The notes under the pieces were generated by a model, which had not been told where the DNA came from, did not search any database, and saw only the letters and a program-made list of their open reading frames with translations. From the NCBI GenBank assembly GCA_023664345.1, contig JAMPFQ010000002.1, positions 186,001 to 250,000 of the forward strand: 64,000 nucleotides of DNA, in the 5' to 3' direction. This document shows positions 16,321 to 25,704 of the stretch, one piece after another. Source of the DNA: Lachnospiraceae bacterium (GTDB lineage Bacteria; Bacillota; Clostridia; Lachnospirales; Lachnospiraceae). The position numbers were made by a program, and so were the translations under genes. The first letter of the stretch is position 1. Every line of letters begins with the position of its first letter.

Positions 16321-17049
16321 ATGACTGCCGAACCCAGAACCGTTCTCATCACAGGCGCCTCCAGAGGCATCGGCCGGGCCACCGCGGAAGCCTTTGCCCA
16401 AAAAGGCTGCGATCTGTTCCTGACCTGCCATGATTCCATGCCGGAACTGGAATCCCTGGCTCAAAGGCTGCGCACAGAATATCACATTTCCTGCACCCCC
16501 GTCCGCGCCGATATGGGCAATCACGAGGACGTGCAAAACCTCTTTTCTCAGATCACAACCCTGGATGTGCTGGTAAATAACGCCGGGATCGCCCACATAG
16601 GCCTGCTTTCCGATATGACGGAGGAACAATGGCATCGGGTGATCTCCGTGAACCTGGACGCCTGCTTTTACACCTGTAAGCACGCGATTCCTCTCATGCT
16701 GCAAAAACACAGCGGCCGGATCATCAATGTCTCCTCTGTGTGGGGCAATGTGGGGGCGTCCATGGAAGTGGCCTATTCCGCCTCCAAGGGCGGGGTCAAC
16801 AGCTTCACCAGAGCCCTTGCCAAAGAACTTGCCCCCAGCAATATCCAGGTCAACGCCATCGCCTGCGGCGTCATGGACACTGCCATGAACCATTGTATCT
16901 CCTCTGAAGATATGGCGTCCCTGAAAGAGGAGATTCCCGCCGACCGTCTGGGCGCTCCCGAAGAGGCCGCCAGACTGATCCTGCAGATTGCGGAGGCTCC
17001 CGAATACATGACCGGCCAGGTCATAACAATAGATGGCGGATGGTATTGA
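16321..17049 (+). CDS. Short-chain dehydrogenase/reductase, FabG-like
   Basis: Classical SDR of 242 residues: cofactor loop TGASRGIG (11-18), NNAG (86-89), catalytic S139, Y152 and K156 (YSASK), and the C-terminal GQVITIDGGWY that is typical of FabG-like 3-oxoacyl reductases. AGAAAGG lies about 10 bases before the ATG. It is one of few plus-strand genes in the window and is convergent with the small gene after it. It is not in a fatty-acid operon, so substrate is uncertain. Confidence 0.88.
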   Translation: MTAEPRTVLITGASRGIGRATAEAFAQKGCDLFLTCHDSMPELESLAQRLRTEYHISCTPVRADMGNHEDVQNLFSQITTLDVLVNNAGIAHIGLLSDMTEEQWHRVISVNLDACFYTCKHAIPLMLQKHSGRIINVSSVWGNVGASMEVAYSASKGGVNSFTRALAKELAPSNIQVNAIACGVMDTAMNHCISSEDMASLKEEIPADRLGAPEEAARLILQIAEAPEYMTGQVITIDGGWY

Positions 17050-17064
17050 CCCTCCGCCATCATT

Positions 17065-17325
17065 TTAACTCAGCTTCTCGCGCTCTTCCTGGGCGATCGC
17101 GCTGACATCCGCATCTGATACCAGGGAATCCACGATCTTCTGCATCTCATCCCTGGATCTTGCGTCCTTACAGCGCATGATCAGATGCTCCCTCTCCGTC
17201 TCCGAGAGGGACGCGTAACTCTTCATGGCGTCCTCGTTGGTCGCCAGGGCAAAACCAAACCCAAGAGGTATATCTGTCATACCCAGCGTACCCGGCGCCA
17301 CGCCGCTGGCACTGTTGATATCCAT
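17065..17325 (-). CDS. Small conserved-looking protein of unknown function
   Basis: The 86-residue protein starts at the ATG at 17325 (MDINSASG), nine bases after AAGGAG; an earlier in-frame codon at 17352 lacks such a site. It has a Gly/Ala-rich N-terminal half (VAPGTLGMTDIPLGFGFALA) and a charged helical second half (SETEREHLIMRCKDARSRDE). No signal peptide or membrane span. It resembles small proteins common in Lachnospiraceae, but I know of no function. Confidence 0.7.
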   Translation of the reverse strand: MDINSASGVAPGTLGMTDIPLGFGFALATNEDAMKSYASLSETEREHLIMRCKDARSRDEMQKIVDSLVSDADVSAIAQEEREKLS

Positions 17326-17445
17326 TCCGCACACACTCCTTCCTGCTCTCAAGTATATCGAATCCCGCGCTTCCGGCTGCCTGTCGATACAACAGCCGAC
17401 TGCCTGTGATGTTTTCGATCTGCCTGGATAGTATGTGCAGAAATG

Positions 17446-19191
17446 TCAGCCAATATCCGGCTCATCTTTCAATGTTATCGTCTCCTGCGTCTTTCCCTCC
17501 GTCTCAAACAAAATGACCTCGTTCACGCCCTTTTTCAAGAAAGGCGCCGGAATGTACAGCCGCTTCTGGGGGCCGATCTCCCAGAATCTTCCAATGTTAT
17601 ATCCGTTCACAAAGGCACAGCCCTTGCCCCAGCCCGCAAAGTCGAGGAAGGTATCCGCCGTCTCCTCCGCCCGGAACTCAAACCGATGGAAAGACGGCGT
17701 TCCTTCCACATAAGGCCGCTCAAATTCCAGCCGCTCAATGTGGTCCAGGGGTAGGGGATACTGCTGCCAGTGATTGTGCATATGTCCGTTGATCTGGACG
17801 CACTGGTCGATGCCTTTCCTCTGGCGCTCCATGCGGGGGCCGAAATTCACCCGCCCCATGTTCTCCACCAGGATATCCAGCCGGTCGCCCTTATGGGTGG
17901 GATATTTTAACTCATGTTCTTCCAGAAGCTCCCGGTCATACAAAGTCAGCACCGGCTGATCCTCCACCCAGATATTGGCCCGGTCATTGGCCTCCCACAG
18001 CCTGATCTTGTCCAGGTTCTCTTCCGTGTCCAGGCTGGATCGGTACAGGATATAGCCGTAATTCTGCCCCAGCCGCTCCATGGACTGGGGGAAAATGCTT
18101 TCCCTGCAGCTGCTCAGGTTATCCAGGTTGGAGAACAGGCCCGTCTTTGCCTGCACATGCAATGTTCCATAGGCTTTTCTCCTGATGTCCGTGGTAAATC
18201 TTACCTCGGGCAGCTTCACGTATTTTCCGATCACTTCCTGATATCTGCGGTACTTTTCCGTGATCTGCCCATCCTCCGTGAGCACGCCGTCATAATCGTA
18301 GGACGTCACGTCCGGGGTCAGCGCGTCATAATAGTTTGCGCCGTTCATAAAGCCGAAATTGGTGCCGCCCTCGAACATATAGATGTTCACATGGCCCATT
18401 TCCAGCATTTTGTCCAGGTCCCTGACGCTTTCCTCCAAGTTGCCCCGCATATGCCCGCCGTTTCCCCAATGGTCGAACCATCCCACCCAGAATTCGGTGC
18501 ACATCAGTGGGCCGCCGTCGGTATATTTTTCCAGTACCGCGAACCGTTCCTCCGTCCGGGAACCGAAATTCCCCGTGGGCAGTGCGCCTGCCAGTTTCCC
18601 GCCGTTAAAGCTTTCCGGGTAGGGGCCGTCGGAAGTCACAAGGGGCACTTCCACCCCGTTCTCCACCATCAGCCTGCGGATCCCTCCCAGATAGGTTTTG
18701 TCATTTGCATAATAGCCATACTCGTTTTCCACCTGCATCAGGATCACAGGCCCGCCTTTGGTGTACTGCCATGGCGTGATCCTGGGCATCAGCGCCTTAT
18801 AGTAGGATCCCACATGATCCAGAAAAGGGCCATAACTGACGCGCAGCCGCATCCCATCCTCCCGCAGAAGCCATGGGGGCAGTCCGCCAAACTCCCACTC
18901 CGCACAGATATAGGGGGATGGCCTGATGATCACATACAGCCCCAGATCCTGCGCCAGCCGGATGAACCGTTCCACATCCAGAATGCCCTCAAAGCAGAAT
19001 GTTCCCGGTTCCGGCTCGTGGAGGTTCCAGGGGATATAGGTCTCCACCGTATTACAGCCCATGGCTTTCAGCTTCTCCAGACGGTCCTGCCAGTATTCCG
19101 GCACCGTGCGGAAATAATGGAACGCCCCGGAAATGATCTTTACCGGATTTCCGTCCACATAAAAAGTATCTTTGATCTCGACTGTTCTCAT
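17446..19191 (-). CDS. GH35 beta-galactosidase
   Basis: A 581-residue cytoplasmic enzyme with the GH35 pattern: GNPVKIISGAFHYFR at the start, NTVETYIPWNLHEP, RPSPYICAEWEFGGLP, the acid/base Glu in VENEYGYY (about 155) and the nucleophile in CTEFWVGWFDHWG (about 235). No signal peptide. Its ATG (19191) overlaps the previous stop in ATGA, so it is the last gene of the operon that begins at the FecR gene. Likely removes beta-linked galactose from imported oligosaccharides; exact linkage unknown. Confidence 0.92.
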   Translation of the reverse strand: MRTVEIKDTFYVDGNPVKIISGAFHYFRTVPEYWQDRLEKLKAMGCNTVETYIPWNLHEPEPGTFCFEGILDVERFIRLAQDLGLYVIIRPSPYICAEWEFGGLPPWLLREDGMRLRVSYGPFLDHVGSYYKALMPRITPWQYTKGGPVILMQVENEYGYYANDKTYLGGIRRLMVENGVEVPLVTSDGPYPESFNGGKLAGALPTGNFGSRTEERFAVLEKYTDGGPLMCTEFWVGWFDHWGNGGHMRGNLEESVRDLDKMLEMGHVNIYMFEGGTNFGFMNGANYYDALTPDVTSYDYDGVLTEDGQITEKYRRYQEVIGKYVKLPEVRFTTDIRRKAYGTLHVQAKTGLFSNLDNLSSCRESIFPQSMERLGQNYGYILYRSSLDTEENLDKIRLWEANDRANIWVEDQPVLTLYDRELLEEHELKYPTHKGDRLDILVENMGRVNFGPRMERQRKGIDQCVQINGHMHNHWQQYPLPLDHIERLEFERPYVEGTPSFHRFEFRAEETADTFLDFAGWGKGCAFVNGYNIGRFWEIGPQKRLYIPAPFLKKGVNEVILFETEGKTQETITLKDEPDIG

Positions 19192-21491
19192 CCCCACGCC
19201 TCTTTCACTTTCCGCTCCGCCTCCTCCAGGCCGGCGTAGCCGTACATTTTCACATTGTTCAGCATGATGTCATGTGCCAGGTTCTTTTGGTTCCTGGCAT
19301 AGTCCACAATGTATCTGCCGTACAGTTCCAGCATCTTGTCGGAGTAGGTTCCCAACTCTCCCCTCAGATAGGTCTCATAGGAAGTATCGAAAGGATTGTC
19401 CTCAGCGGTGTGGATGCTGCGGGCATTATCCGCAAGGGCGGGATACTGTGCGGCAAATTCCTCCATCCATCCCACCTGCATACTGCAGATCTGCTGGATG
19501 ATATGTTTCTTTTCCTCCGTCAGTTCCGGGAAATGATCCCTGATCTCCGCATACTTCTCCGGTGCGGTGCTCTCCATCATGCGCCCGTATTTCTCCTCGA
19601 TCAGATTATGTCCCCGGCTGTATTCCCTGTGAAAATCGTACAGATACTGCACCAGCATTGTCCTGTTCCAGGTCTGGTACTGGCTCTTTCGCATGATGGA
19701 AAAGGTGGGCCAGTCGTTCTGGCAGCTGGCACGGCCTCCCTCGTTGTGGACCTTGTCAAAGGCCTCGAACTCCAGCTTTGCGATCTCCTCCACCAGTTCC
19801 TGATCCGGCTTCACCGCCAGGGAAGCCTTGTAGATCAGTTCCTCGCTGTGGGCGTCCAGATAGGGATCGATATCGCTGATAATGTCCAGCCCATACATTT
19901 CCCGGGCAAAGAAATCCCCCACCCGCTCTATGGCTTCCTGGATTCTGTCGTCCTGTTTCCCGCCAGCCTCCTGCATCAGCTGCTGCAATAAGAGAGCAAG
20001 TTCCCTGCCCGCCTCTGTCTCCTCCAGGCTTTTGTGCAGCCACTTATCATGCAGAGGATAACGGTTCTCGATAAAATGCTGCAGCCGCATGGCGTAGCAG
20101 ATGCCTTTCCACAGCATCACACAGGCCGTCAGCCCGTCCCCCCGTCGTTTCATGCGCATATAGTTATATTGGGCCGCCTGGGCAAACCTGGCCGCATTCT
20201 CCCCGATCTTCAGCAGGCGGATATTCTCCGGATATCCCTGCAAAAGCTGATCGCGAAAATCCGTGAACACTCCCTCCTCATCGCAGAAGATCTCCCCGTT
20301 TACCGCAGCCGCCAGGGAACTGTCCAGGACCGAGTTCCAGTCGATCTCCTCGTAGCTTTTCGCCCCCGTCAATTCTGCGTAAAAGTCTGAGATCACGATC
20401 ACGCCCCGCCTGCTCTTCCCATTGACCCGCGGCGCCCGTTTGTATCCCTTAAATTCTTCGGGCAGGCTCCGATACGCTTCCTCCAGCTGTTTTCCGATCT
20501 GTGCGTAGGTATCCTCCGTCACCCACAGACAGAAGTCCGGCCCCCAGTCATGATCTCGGGACGCGGCGTCGTCATAGCCGAAGCAGTCCGACCCCCTGCC
20601 TGCCAGCCCCGCCGCTATCCTGCCCAGGTACTGCGGGAATCCCTCCTGAAGCATGGGCTTCCCATAAGTCTCATAATACTCCCTTGCAATGGCGAGCCCT
20701 TTGCCCGCCGCCTTTTCACAGGCTTCCACATGTTCTTTCAATCTATAATACGCTCCGTTTCTGCCAACACCATTTTCCACCAGTTCCATGGCCTGACGAT
20801 AATAATCTCCCGCTCTCCCGTATTCTTCCCTGGCGTAATGACAGGCTCCCATGGCGGCCAGCGCCGCGCCGTAGTGGCTGTCCTTTACGCCAATCTTCCG
20901 AAAAGTTTCCATAGAAGAAACAGCGTAACTCTCCGCATCCTCCAGTTTCCCCAGCTGTACGCAGGTGGAAGCCAGATTGGCATAAGTTACGCCGATCTCA
21001 TAAAAAGCATCCTTTGATCTCACAATATCCAACGCTTTCAGCAGACAGGCTTCCGCCCTGTCATACTGCTGCATCTCCTGATATAACAGACTCATATTGT
21101 TCTGCAGGCCTGCCACGAATATATGGTCTTTCGCCAGCTGGCTGTCATAGATCTCCTGTACTTTCCGGTAAGTGTCCAGGGACTCCTGCAGTCTGCCCCC
21201 TGCCCTGTAAGCGTTTGCCGCGTTTAACAGCGTAGTGGCATAGGGAACCGTTCCCGCCAGTCCCATCCGCTCCGCCTGGGCAACAGCCTGTTTCGCCATC
21301 TGAAAAGAATCCTCCGCCCGTCCCGCTTCCCGGTAATAGCCCACCAGTTCGTTGAGCAGCTGCAGCAGACTGTTATCGTCCTGCTCCTGCACCGCCTGCA
21401 CCACGGCTTCCCGCATCAGCTTCTCCGCTTCTTCGCCCCTGTTTTCCTCAAAGAGACCGTCCACCTGATTCAACACGCTCTGAATATCCAT
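19188..21491 (-). CDS. TPR protein with DUF4037 and DUF4125 domains
   Basis: The N-terminal ~280 residues contain repeated TPR-like helices (AYRAGGRLQESLDTYRKV, LYQEMQQYDRAEACLLKA). A central part includes DCFGYDDAASRDHDWGPDF, which looks like a nucleotidyltransferase-fold motif as in DUF4037. The C-terminal ~200 residues (FEAFDKVHNEGGRASCQNDW through the DNPFDTSYETYLRGELGTYS block) match what I recall of DUF4125. I take the start at MDIQSVL (21491); the longer frame uses a TTG. Biochemical role unknown. It overlaps the GH35 gene by four bases. Confidence 0.75.
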   Translation of the reverse strand: MDIQSVLNQVDGLFEENRGEEAEKLMREAVVQAVQEQDDNSLLQLLNELVGYYREAGRAEDSFQMAKQAVAQAERMGLAGTVPYATTLLNAANAYRAGGRLQESLDTYRKVQEIYDSQLAKDHIFVAGLQNNMSLLYQEMQQYDRAEACLLKALDIVRSKDAFYEIGVTYANLASTCVQLGKLEDAESYAVSSMETFRKIGVKDSHYGAALAAMGACHYAREEYGRAGDYYRQAMELVENGVGRNGAYYRLKEHVEACEKAAGKGLAIAREYYETYGKPMLQEGFPQYLGRIAAGLAGRGSDCFGYDDAASRDHDWGPDFCLWVTEDTYAQIGKQLEEAYRSLPEEFKGYKRAPRVNGKSRRGVIVISDFYAELTGAKSYEEIDWNSVLDSSLAAAVNGEIFCDEEGVFTDFRDQLLQGYPENIRLLKIGENAARFAQAAQYNYMRMKRRGDGLTACVMLWKGICYAMRLQHFIENRYPLHDKWLHKSLEETEAGRELALLLQQLMQEAGGKQDDRIQEAIERVGDFFAREMYGLDIISDIDPYLDAHSEELIYKASLAVKPDQELVEEIAKLEFEAFDKVHNEGGRASCQNDWPTFSIMRKSQYQTWNRTMLVQYLYDFHREYSRGHNLIEEKYGRMMESTAPEKYAEIRDHFPELTEEKKHIIQQICSMQVGWMEEFAAQYPALADNARSIHTAEDNPFDTSYETYLRGELGTYSDKMLELYGRYIVDYARNQKNLAHDIMLNNVKMYGYAGLEEAERKVKEAWG

Positions 21492-21578
21492 TTTCCCATT
21501 CCAATTCCGCCTCTTCGCTGCCGCACCCTGATCAGAACAGAAATCCTCATCCGGGCGCTTCCGCTCCAAGACTGTTTT

Positions 21579-22358
21579 TTATACTATATGATTCTTTTCA
21601 CAGTATCTGAGACTTTCCCGGATCTTATCCAGTCCGTTGACCTCGATCAGCCTGCTTTTATCCTTTAATCCATATTTTTCCAACAGATCCTCAATCTCAT
21701 TCCAGTCAATGCTTCCCTGTCCCAGCGCCAGATGCTCGTCATATTTTAAATGAGTGTCATTGATGTGGAAATGCCTGATATAAGGCGCCAGTGTACGGAT
21801 CCAGTCCTCCGGCCTGTCCGTGACCAGCCGCATATGGGCGATATCCAGACAGATGCCGAACCTGTCCTCCCCGTTTAACAGCGCTGCCACGTCAGCCAGT
21901 TCCCGGGGCGACTGGTCAAACATGTTTTCCAGCCAGATCTCACAGGCGCTGCCGGACAACAGATGGGTGATTGCCTCTCTCATGGATTCCAGCCAGTTGT
22001 TCCTGTATTTCTCGTTATTCAGGAAATCCGGGGAAAAATTGGTATGGAAAACGACTCCCCGACAGCCCAGTTCATCCGCGATCTCCACGGACTGCCGCAT
22101 CCTGTAGATACTGTGCTCCCGGATGCCGCTGTCCCAGCTGAAAGGCAGGACATCGTAAAAAGCGCCGTGCAGAGTATCCACTCCCTGAGGACGTCCCAGA
22201 CTCTTATAATCCCTGATCCGCTCTCTCAGCCCCGAAGCATCGTCCAACAGCCCCGGAGCAAAAAAATCATTATATTCAAAAGCCAATCCATGCTTTTGTG
22301 CCAGTTCCACATATTCGTCTATCTGATCCCGGCAAGGTATAATCTCCAGCATCTTCAT
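21579..22358 (-). CDS. Sugar phosphate isomerase/epimerase-like TIM barrel (AP endonuclease 2 family)
   Basis: The sequence shows the metal-site pattern of xylose-isomerase-like TIM barrels: TLHGAFYD, VVFHTNFSP, IWLENMFD, GICLDIAHMRL, RHFHINDTHLKYDEH and LIEVNG. Members act as sugar epimerases, isomerases or myo-inositol enzymes; the substrate here cannot be told. An ATG two codons inside (22352) fits GGGGAG slightly better as the start. It sits between the HD-GYP and DUF4125 genes with gaps of under 90 bases, and upstream of a galactosidase, which suggests carbohydrate use. Confidence 0.8.
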   Translation of the reverse strand: MKMLEIIPCRDQIDEYVELAQKHGLAFEYNDFFAPGLLDDASGLRERIRDYKSLGRPQGVDTLHGAFYDVLPFSWDSGIREHSIYRMRQSVEIADELGCRGVVFHTNFSPDFLNNEKYRNNWLESMREAITHLLSGSACEIWLENMFDQSPRELADVAALLNGEDRFGICLDIAHMRLVTDRPEDWIRTLAPYIRHFHINDTHLKYDEHLALGQGSIDWNEIEDLLEKYGLKDKSRLIEVNGLDKIRESLRYCEKNHIV

Positions 22359-22367
22359 ACTCCCCGC

Positions 22368-23861
22368 TTACTCTTTTTCATCTGTCTGATGGAAAAGCTG
22401 TAATTTATCTTTCTTCTGCTCCAGCGCCTCTTTGAACAACTGCAGGATATCCGGATCCAGCTTGCCCTCCTCCGCCATGCTGGTGAGAATGCTCAGAGCC
22501 TTGCTCTCCTCCATGGCTTTCTTGTAAGGCCTGTCAGCGCTGGTCAGAGCCTCAAACACATCCACGATGGTCAGGATCCGCGACTCATAGGTGATCTCAT
22601 CTCCCTTTAATCCTCTGGGATAACCGCTGCCGTCCAGCATCTCGTGATGGGCGCCCGCCCACTGGATCAGATGAGGATACCTTTTCCCGAAATTCATCTT
22701 TTTCAAATACTTTTCCGTATATTTTACATGGGAACGGATGATGTCCCTCTCCGCCTTAGTCAGGTTTCCGGAGGGAACCTCCAGGCATTCCGCCTCGTAC
22801 AGGCTCAAAAAGCTGATCTGGGTGCCATTGGTATTGGTATAAGTCCTCTGCGCCAGCGCTCTCACATAATCCACATCCTCCTGGGACAGCTTTGGTTTGC
22901 GGTTCAGGTCTTCCACCCTGATCCTGGCGTCCAGAAGTTCATTCTTGATCCCGATCCATTCATCCCTGGAAATCCGCCCCTCCAGATAGTCGATATGATA
23001 CAGTGCGGACAGATGGTCAAAATGCTCCAGCACAAGGGGCAGCTTATTGCCCAGCCTGGTGGTCTTGTCGATCACTTCATTGGGAATGACCAGCTTGCCG
23101 ATGTCGTGCATCAGCGCCGCCATCAGCAGTTCGGACCTGACAGAGGGCTCAAAATGCTTTTCTACCAGCCCTTTCTCATGCTGTTCGTTGATATAGTCCA
23201 CAAGAATCTGCACATACAGGTACACATTCCTGGAATGATAAAAATTATACGGGATACGAGTATCGATCGCGTCCGTGAACACCTGGGTGATGGAGATCAT
23301 CAGCTGCTCGATCTCCTGTACGAACTGCATGTTCGACACCGATACTGCGGCCTGGGATCCCAGCGACTCCAGTATCTTTTCGTACTCCGTCCGGAACGGG
23401 ATCACCTTACCCTGCTCGTCCATGGCGTTGATCAGCTGTACGACGCCCACCAGTTCCCCTTCATGGCTCACCAGCGGGAACACCAGCATGGACTGTGTGC
23501 GGTATCCGGTCATTTTATCGTACTCCCTGGGCCCGCTGAAATCGAACTCCTGACAGTTGTAGGCATCCTCGATGTTCAGGAGTTTCCGCTGCAGTGCCGC
23601 GCAGGCGCACACATTTTTCTCATTCATGGGCACGGGAGGCAGTGCTTCTGTTTCCTGCCCTCCCCGGTTGATGCCCAGAGATTTCGTTTTCATGATACTG
23701 AAGCTCAGCTGCCCGTCCTCATACAGATAGAGCGTGCCGCCGTCACAATTTGTGGTTTCCATGGCACAATCTATGATCTTCATAAGAAGCACGTCATAAT
23801 TCCGCTCTGACGTCAGCTGGATCCCCATCTCAAGTATCTTTTCTGCCTGTCCCTGTTCCAT
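22368..23861 (-). CDS. GAF-HD-GYP domain protein, putative cyclic-di-nucleotide phosphodiesterase
   Basis: The N-terminal ~190 residues are a GAF sensor (DGGTLYLYEDGQLSF, then MLVFPLVSHEGELVGVVQLIN). The C-terminal part holds the HD-GYP catalytic signature: MHDIGKLVIP, and HHEMLDGSGYPRGLKGDEI. The ~70-residue insertion between HD and GYP segments is long. HD-GYP enzymes hydrolyse c-di-GMP or related dinucleotides. It is cytosolic and follows the cyclase gene by 34 bases. Start at 23861 with AAAGGGG upstream; an ATG six codons earlier is the alternative. Confidence 0.9.
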   Translation of the reverse strand: MEQGQAEKILEMGIQLTSERNYDVLLMKIIDCAMETTNCDGGTLYLYEDGQLSFSIMKTKSLGINRGGQETEALPPVPMNEKNVCACAALQRKLLNIEDAYNCQEFDFSGPREYDKMTGYRTQSMLVFPLVSHEGELVGVVQLINAMDEQGKVIPFRTEYEKILESLGSQAAVSVSNMQFVQEIEQLMISITQVFTDAIDTRIPYNFYHSRNVYLYVQILVDYINEQHEKGLVEKHFEPSVRSELLMAALMHDIGKLVIPNEVIDKTTRLGNKLPLVLEHFDHLSALYHIDYLEGRISRDEWIGIKNELLDARIRVEDLNRKPKLSQEDVDYVRALAQRTYTNTNGTQISFLSLYEAECLEVPSGNLTKAERDIIRSHVKYTEKYLKKMNFGKRYPHLIQWAGAHHEMLDGSGYPRGLKGDEITYESRILTIVDVFEALTSADRPYKKAMEESKALSILTSMAEEGKLDPDILQLFKEALEQKKDKLQLFHQTDEKE

Positions 23862-23895
23862 GTATATACCCCTTTCCATGGCATGGCCTGTATTG

Positions 23896-25701
23896 CTATT
23901 CTTGCTCCGCAGGATTCTTCATGCGGTAGACCAGCACTTTATCCTGCCGTCCTTTCAGGCTCTGTTCGCCTATGGGCTCCGCCTGATAATGTTCCTTGAT
24001 CCGCTCATACACCTCACCGCTGACCAGAACCTCACCGCCCTTTGCGATGCTCTCCAGCCTTTCCGCGATATTGACGGTATCGCCGATGGCAGTGTAATCC
24101 ATCCGGTATTCGCATCCGATATTTCCCACTACGGCTTTCCCGCAGTGGACGCCTACCCCACAGGCGATCTCCCTGCCGTGGGTCTCTCTCAGTTCCCTGT
24201 TTACCGCCCTGACCGACTCTATGATATCAAAAGCAGTCTGCACCGCCTTATCGCAATATCCCTCCACATCCAGAGGCGCGTTATAGATCGCCATGACGGC
24301 ATCGCCTATAAACTTATCCAATGTTCCGCCGTTTTTAAAGATGGCATTGGTCACGCTGCCCAGATACCGGTTCAGGATATCCACCACCTCTTCCGCAGTC
24401 ATTCCCTCGGAAAGCGAGGTAAATCCCCTGATATCCACGAACAGCACCGCAATGTCACGGCTTCTTCCTCCCAGTTCGATCCTATAATTGTTCTGCCTGC
24501 TCAGTTCATCCACCACCTGAGGCGCCATATAAGTCCGGAAAACACTCAGAATCTGATGCTTCCTAATGCGCTCCGACGCGTATCCGGTGAGGATCTTCAG
24601 CGCCAGCAGCGCCACCGTTATCACAAGGAGCAGGAAACATCTCCAGTAAGTTCCATGCTGATACATCAGCCGGGATGCCACCGGCGCCCCGACCAGCACT
24701 GCCGCGCAGCCCGCCACTCCCACGCTGAACCTGCCATACAGCAGAAGAATCACACAAAATACCGTGACCAGGACATTGATCAGCACGCTCTGCCACATGG
24801 GAAGTTCCGTAAAGGTGCGCCCGTCCAGCAAGGCGTTCACATGGTTGGCGTGCACTTCCACTCCGTTCATGACCGTGCTTCTGGCCGCCGGCACCATATA
24901 CTGATCCATCATGGCCGCCGAATACGCGCCCACCAGCACGATACTCCCCCTGAACACTTTCGGGTCGCACCTGCCCGCCACCAGATCGGCATAGGAATAG
25001 ACCTCGTACATCCCCGGCTCCGCAGTATAATCAAAGCCGTAGCTGCCATTACTGCTCAGCCGCGGCTCCACCGGTTCCAACCCCTGTGACTCCATATAAC
25101 AGCGATAGGTCTCATAAGAAAAATTATATTCCGTGTCTTCCTCAGAGGAACCTGTAAGCAGGGAACGACGGACATAATTATCCTGATCCTGGATCACATT
25201 GGTAAATCCCTGTCTGCTGGCCGCCTGTAGCGCGGCGTAAGGCTTCTCTATCTCCTTTATGTACAAAGTGTTCATCTGCAGACCATCCGAATCCGTCTGC
25301 TCCAGCCTCTTATCGTAGACAAGGTAGGAAGCCATCACCACATGATCCATCTGCCCGGCCTGTTCTGCCAGCGCCCGGTCTCCCTCCGGATCGCGGTCTC
25401 CAAAATAGTTGATATCGAAAGCGATCACCGCAGGCGCGTACTCAGGATCAAAGAATCCCAGCAGATCCGCCGCCTGCTGTCTGGACCAGTCTGCAAAAGG
25501 CCCCATCTCCTGTAAAGAAGTCTCATCGATGCCGATGATCTTGATGCGGTTGTCCACAGGCTGCTCCCTGATGAACATGCTGTCCGCGAACCAATACTGC
25601 ATCTTGAGAAAGGGTGACAGAATCGTAAAAATCCCCGCCAGCAGCGCTGCCGCGCAGACTGCCAGCGGTTTCTTCAGTTGGCTTTGTCCCACTGTCCTCA
25701 T
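23896..25701 (-). CDS. CHASE2 sensor / class III adenylyl cyclase
   Basis: A membrane span (about 13-31) is followed by an extracellular CHASE2 domain (to about 320: IIGIDETSLQEMGPFADWSR, AVIAFDINYFGDRD, SIVLVGAYSAAM), three further spans (about 310-385) and a cytosolic catalytic domain. The latter has FVDIRGF and FIGDAVM (metal Asp residues), the adenine-selecting Lys in LDKFIGD and Asp/Thr in MDYTAIGD, and NIAERLE (transition-state Asn and Arg). The key residues favour ATP over GTP. Three bases separate it from the FecR gene, so the two are co-translated and probably work together. Confidence 0.92.
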   Translation of the reverse strand: MRTVGQSQLKKPLAVCAAALLAGIFTILSPFLKMQYWFADSMFIREQPVDNRIKIIGIDETSLQEMGPFADWSRQQAADLLGFFDPEYAPAVIAFDINYFGDRDPEGDRALAEQAGQMDHVVMASYLVYDKRLEQTDSDGLQMNTLYIKEIEKPYAALQAASRQGFTNVIQDQDNYVRRSLLTGSSEEDTEYNFSYETYRCYMESQGLEPVEPRLSSNGSYGFDYTAEPGMYEVYSYADLVAGRCDPKVFRGSIVLVGAYSAAMMDQYMVPAARSTVMNGVEVHANHVNALLDGRTFTELPMWQSVLINVLVTVFCVILLLYGRFSVGVAGCAAVLVGAPVASRLMYQHGTYWRCFLLLVITVALLALKILTGYASERIRKHQILSVFRTYMAPQVVDELSRQNNYRIELGGRSRDIAVLFVDIRGFTSLSEGMTAEEVVDILNRYLGSVTNAIFKNGGTLDKFIGDAVMAIYNAPLDVEGYCDKAVQTAFDIIESVRAVNRELRETHGREIACGVGVHCGKAVVGNIGCEYRMDYTAIGDTVNIAERLESIAKGGEVLVSGEVYERIKEHYQAEPIGEQSLKGRQDKVLVYRMKNPAEQE

Positions 25702-25704
25702 AGG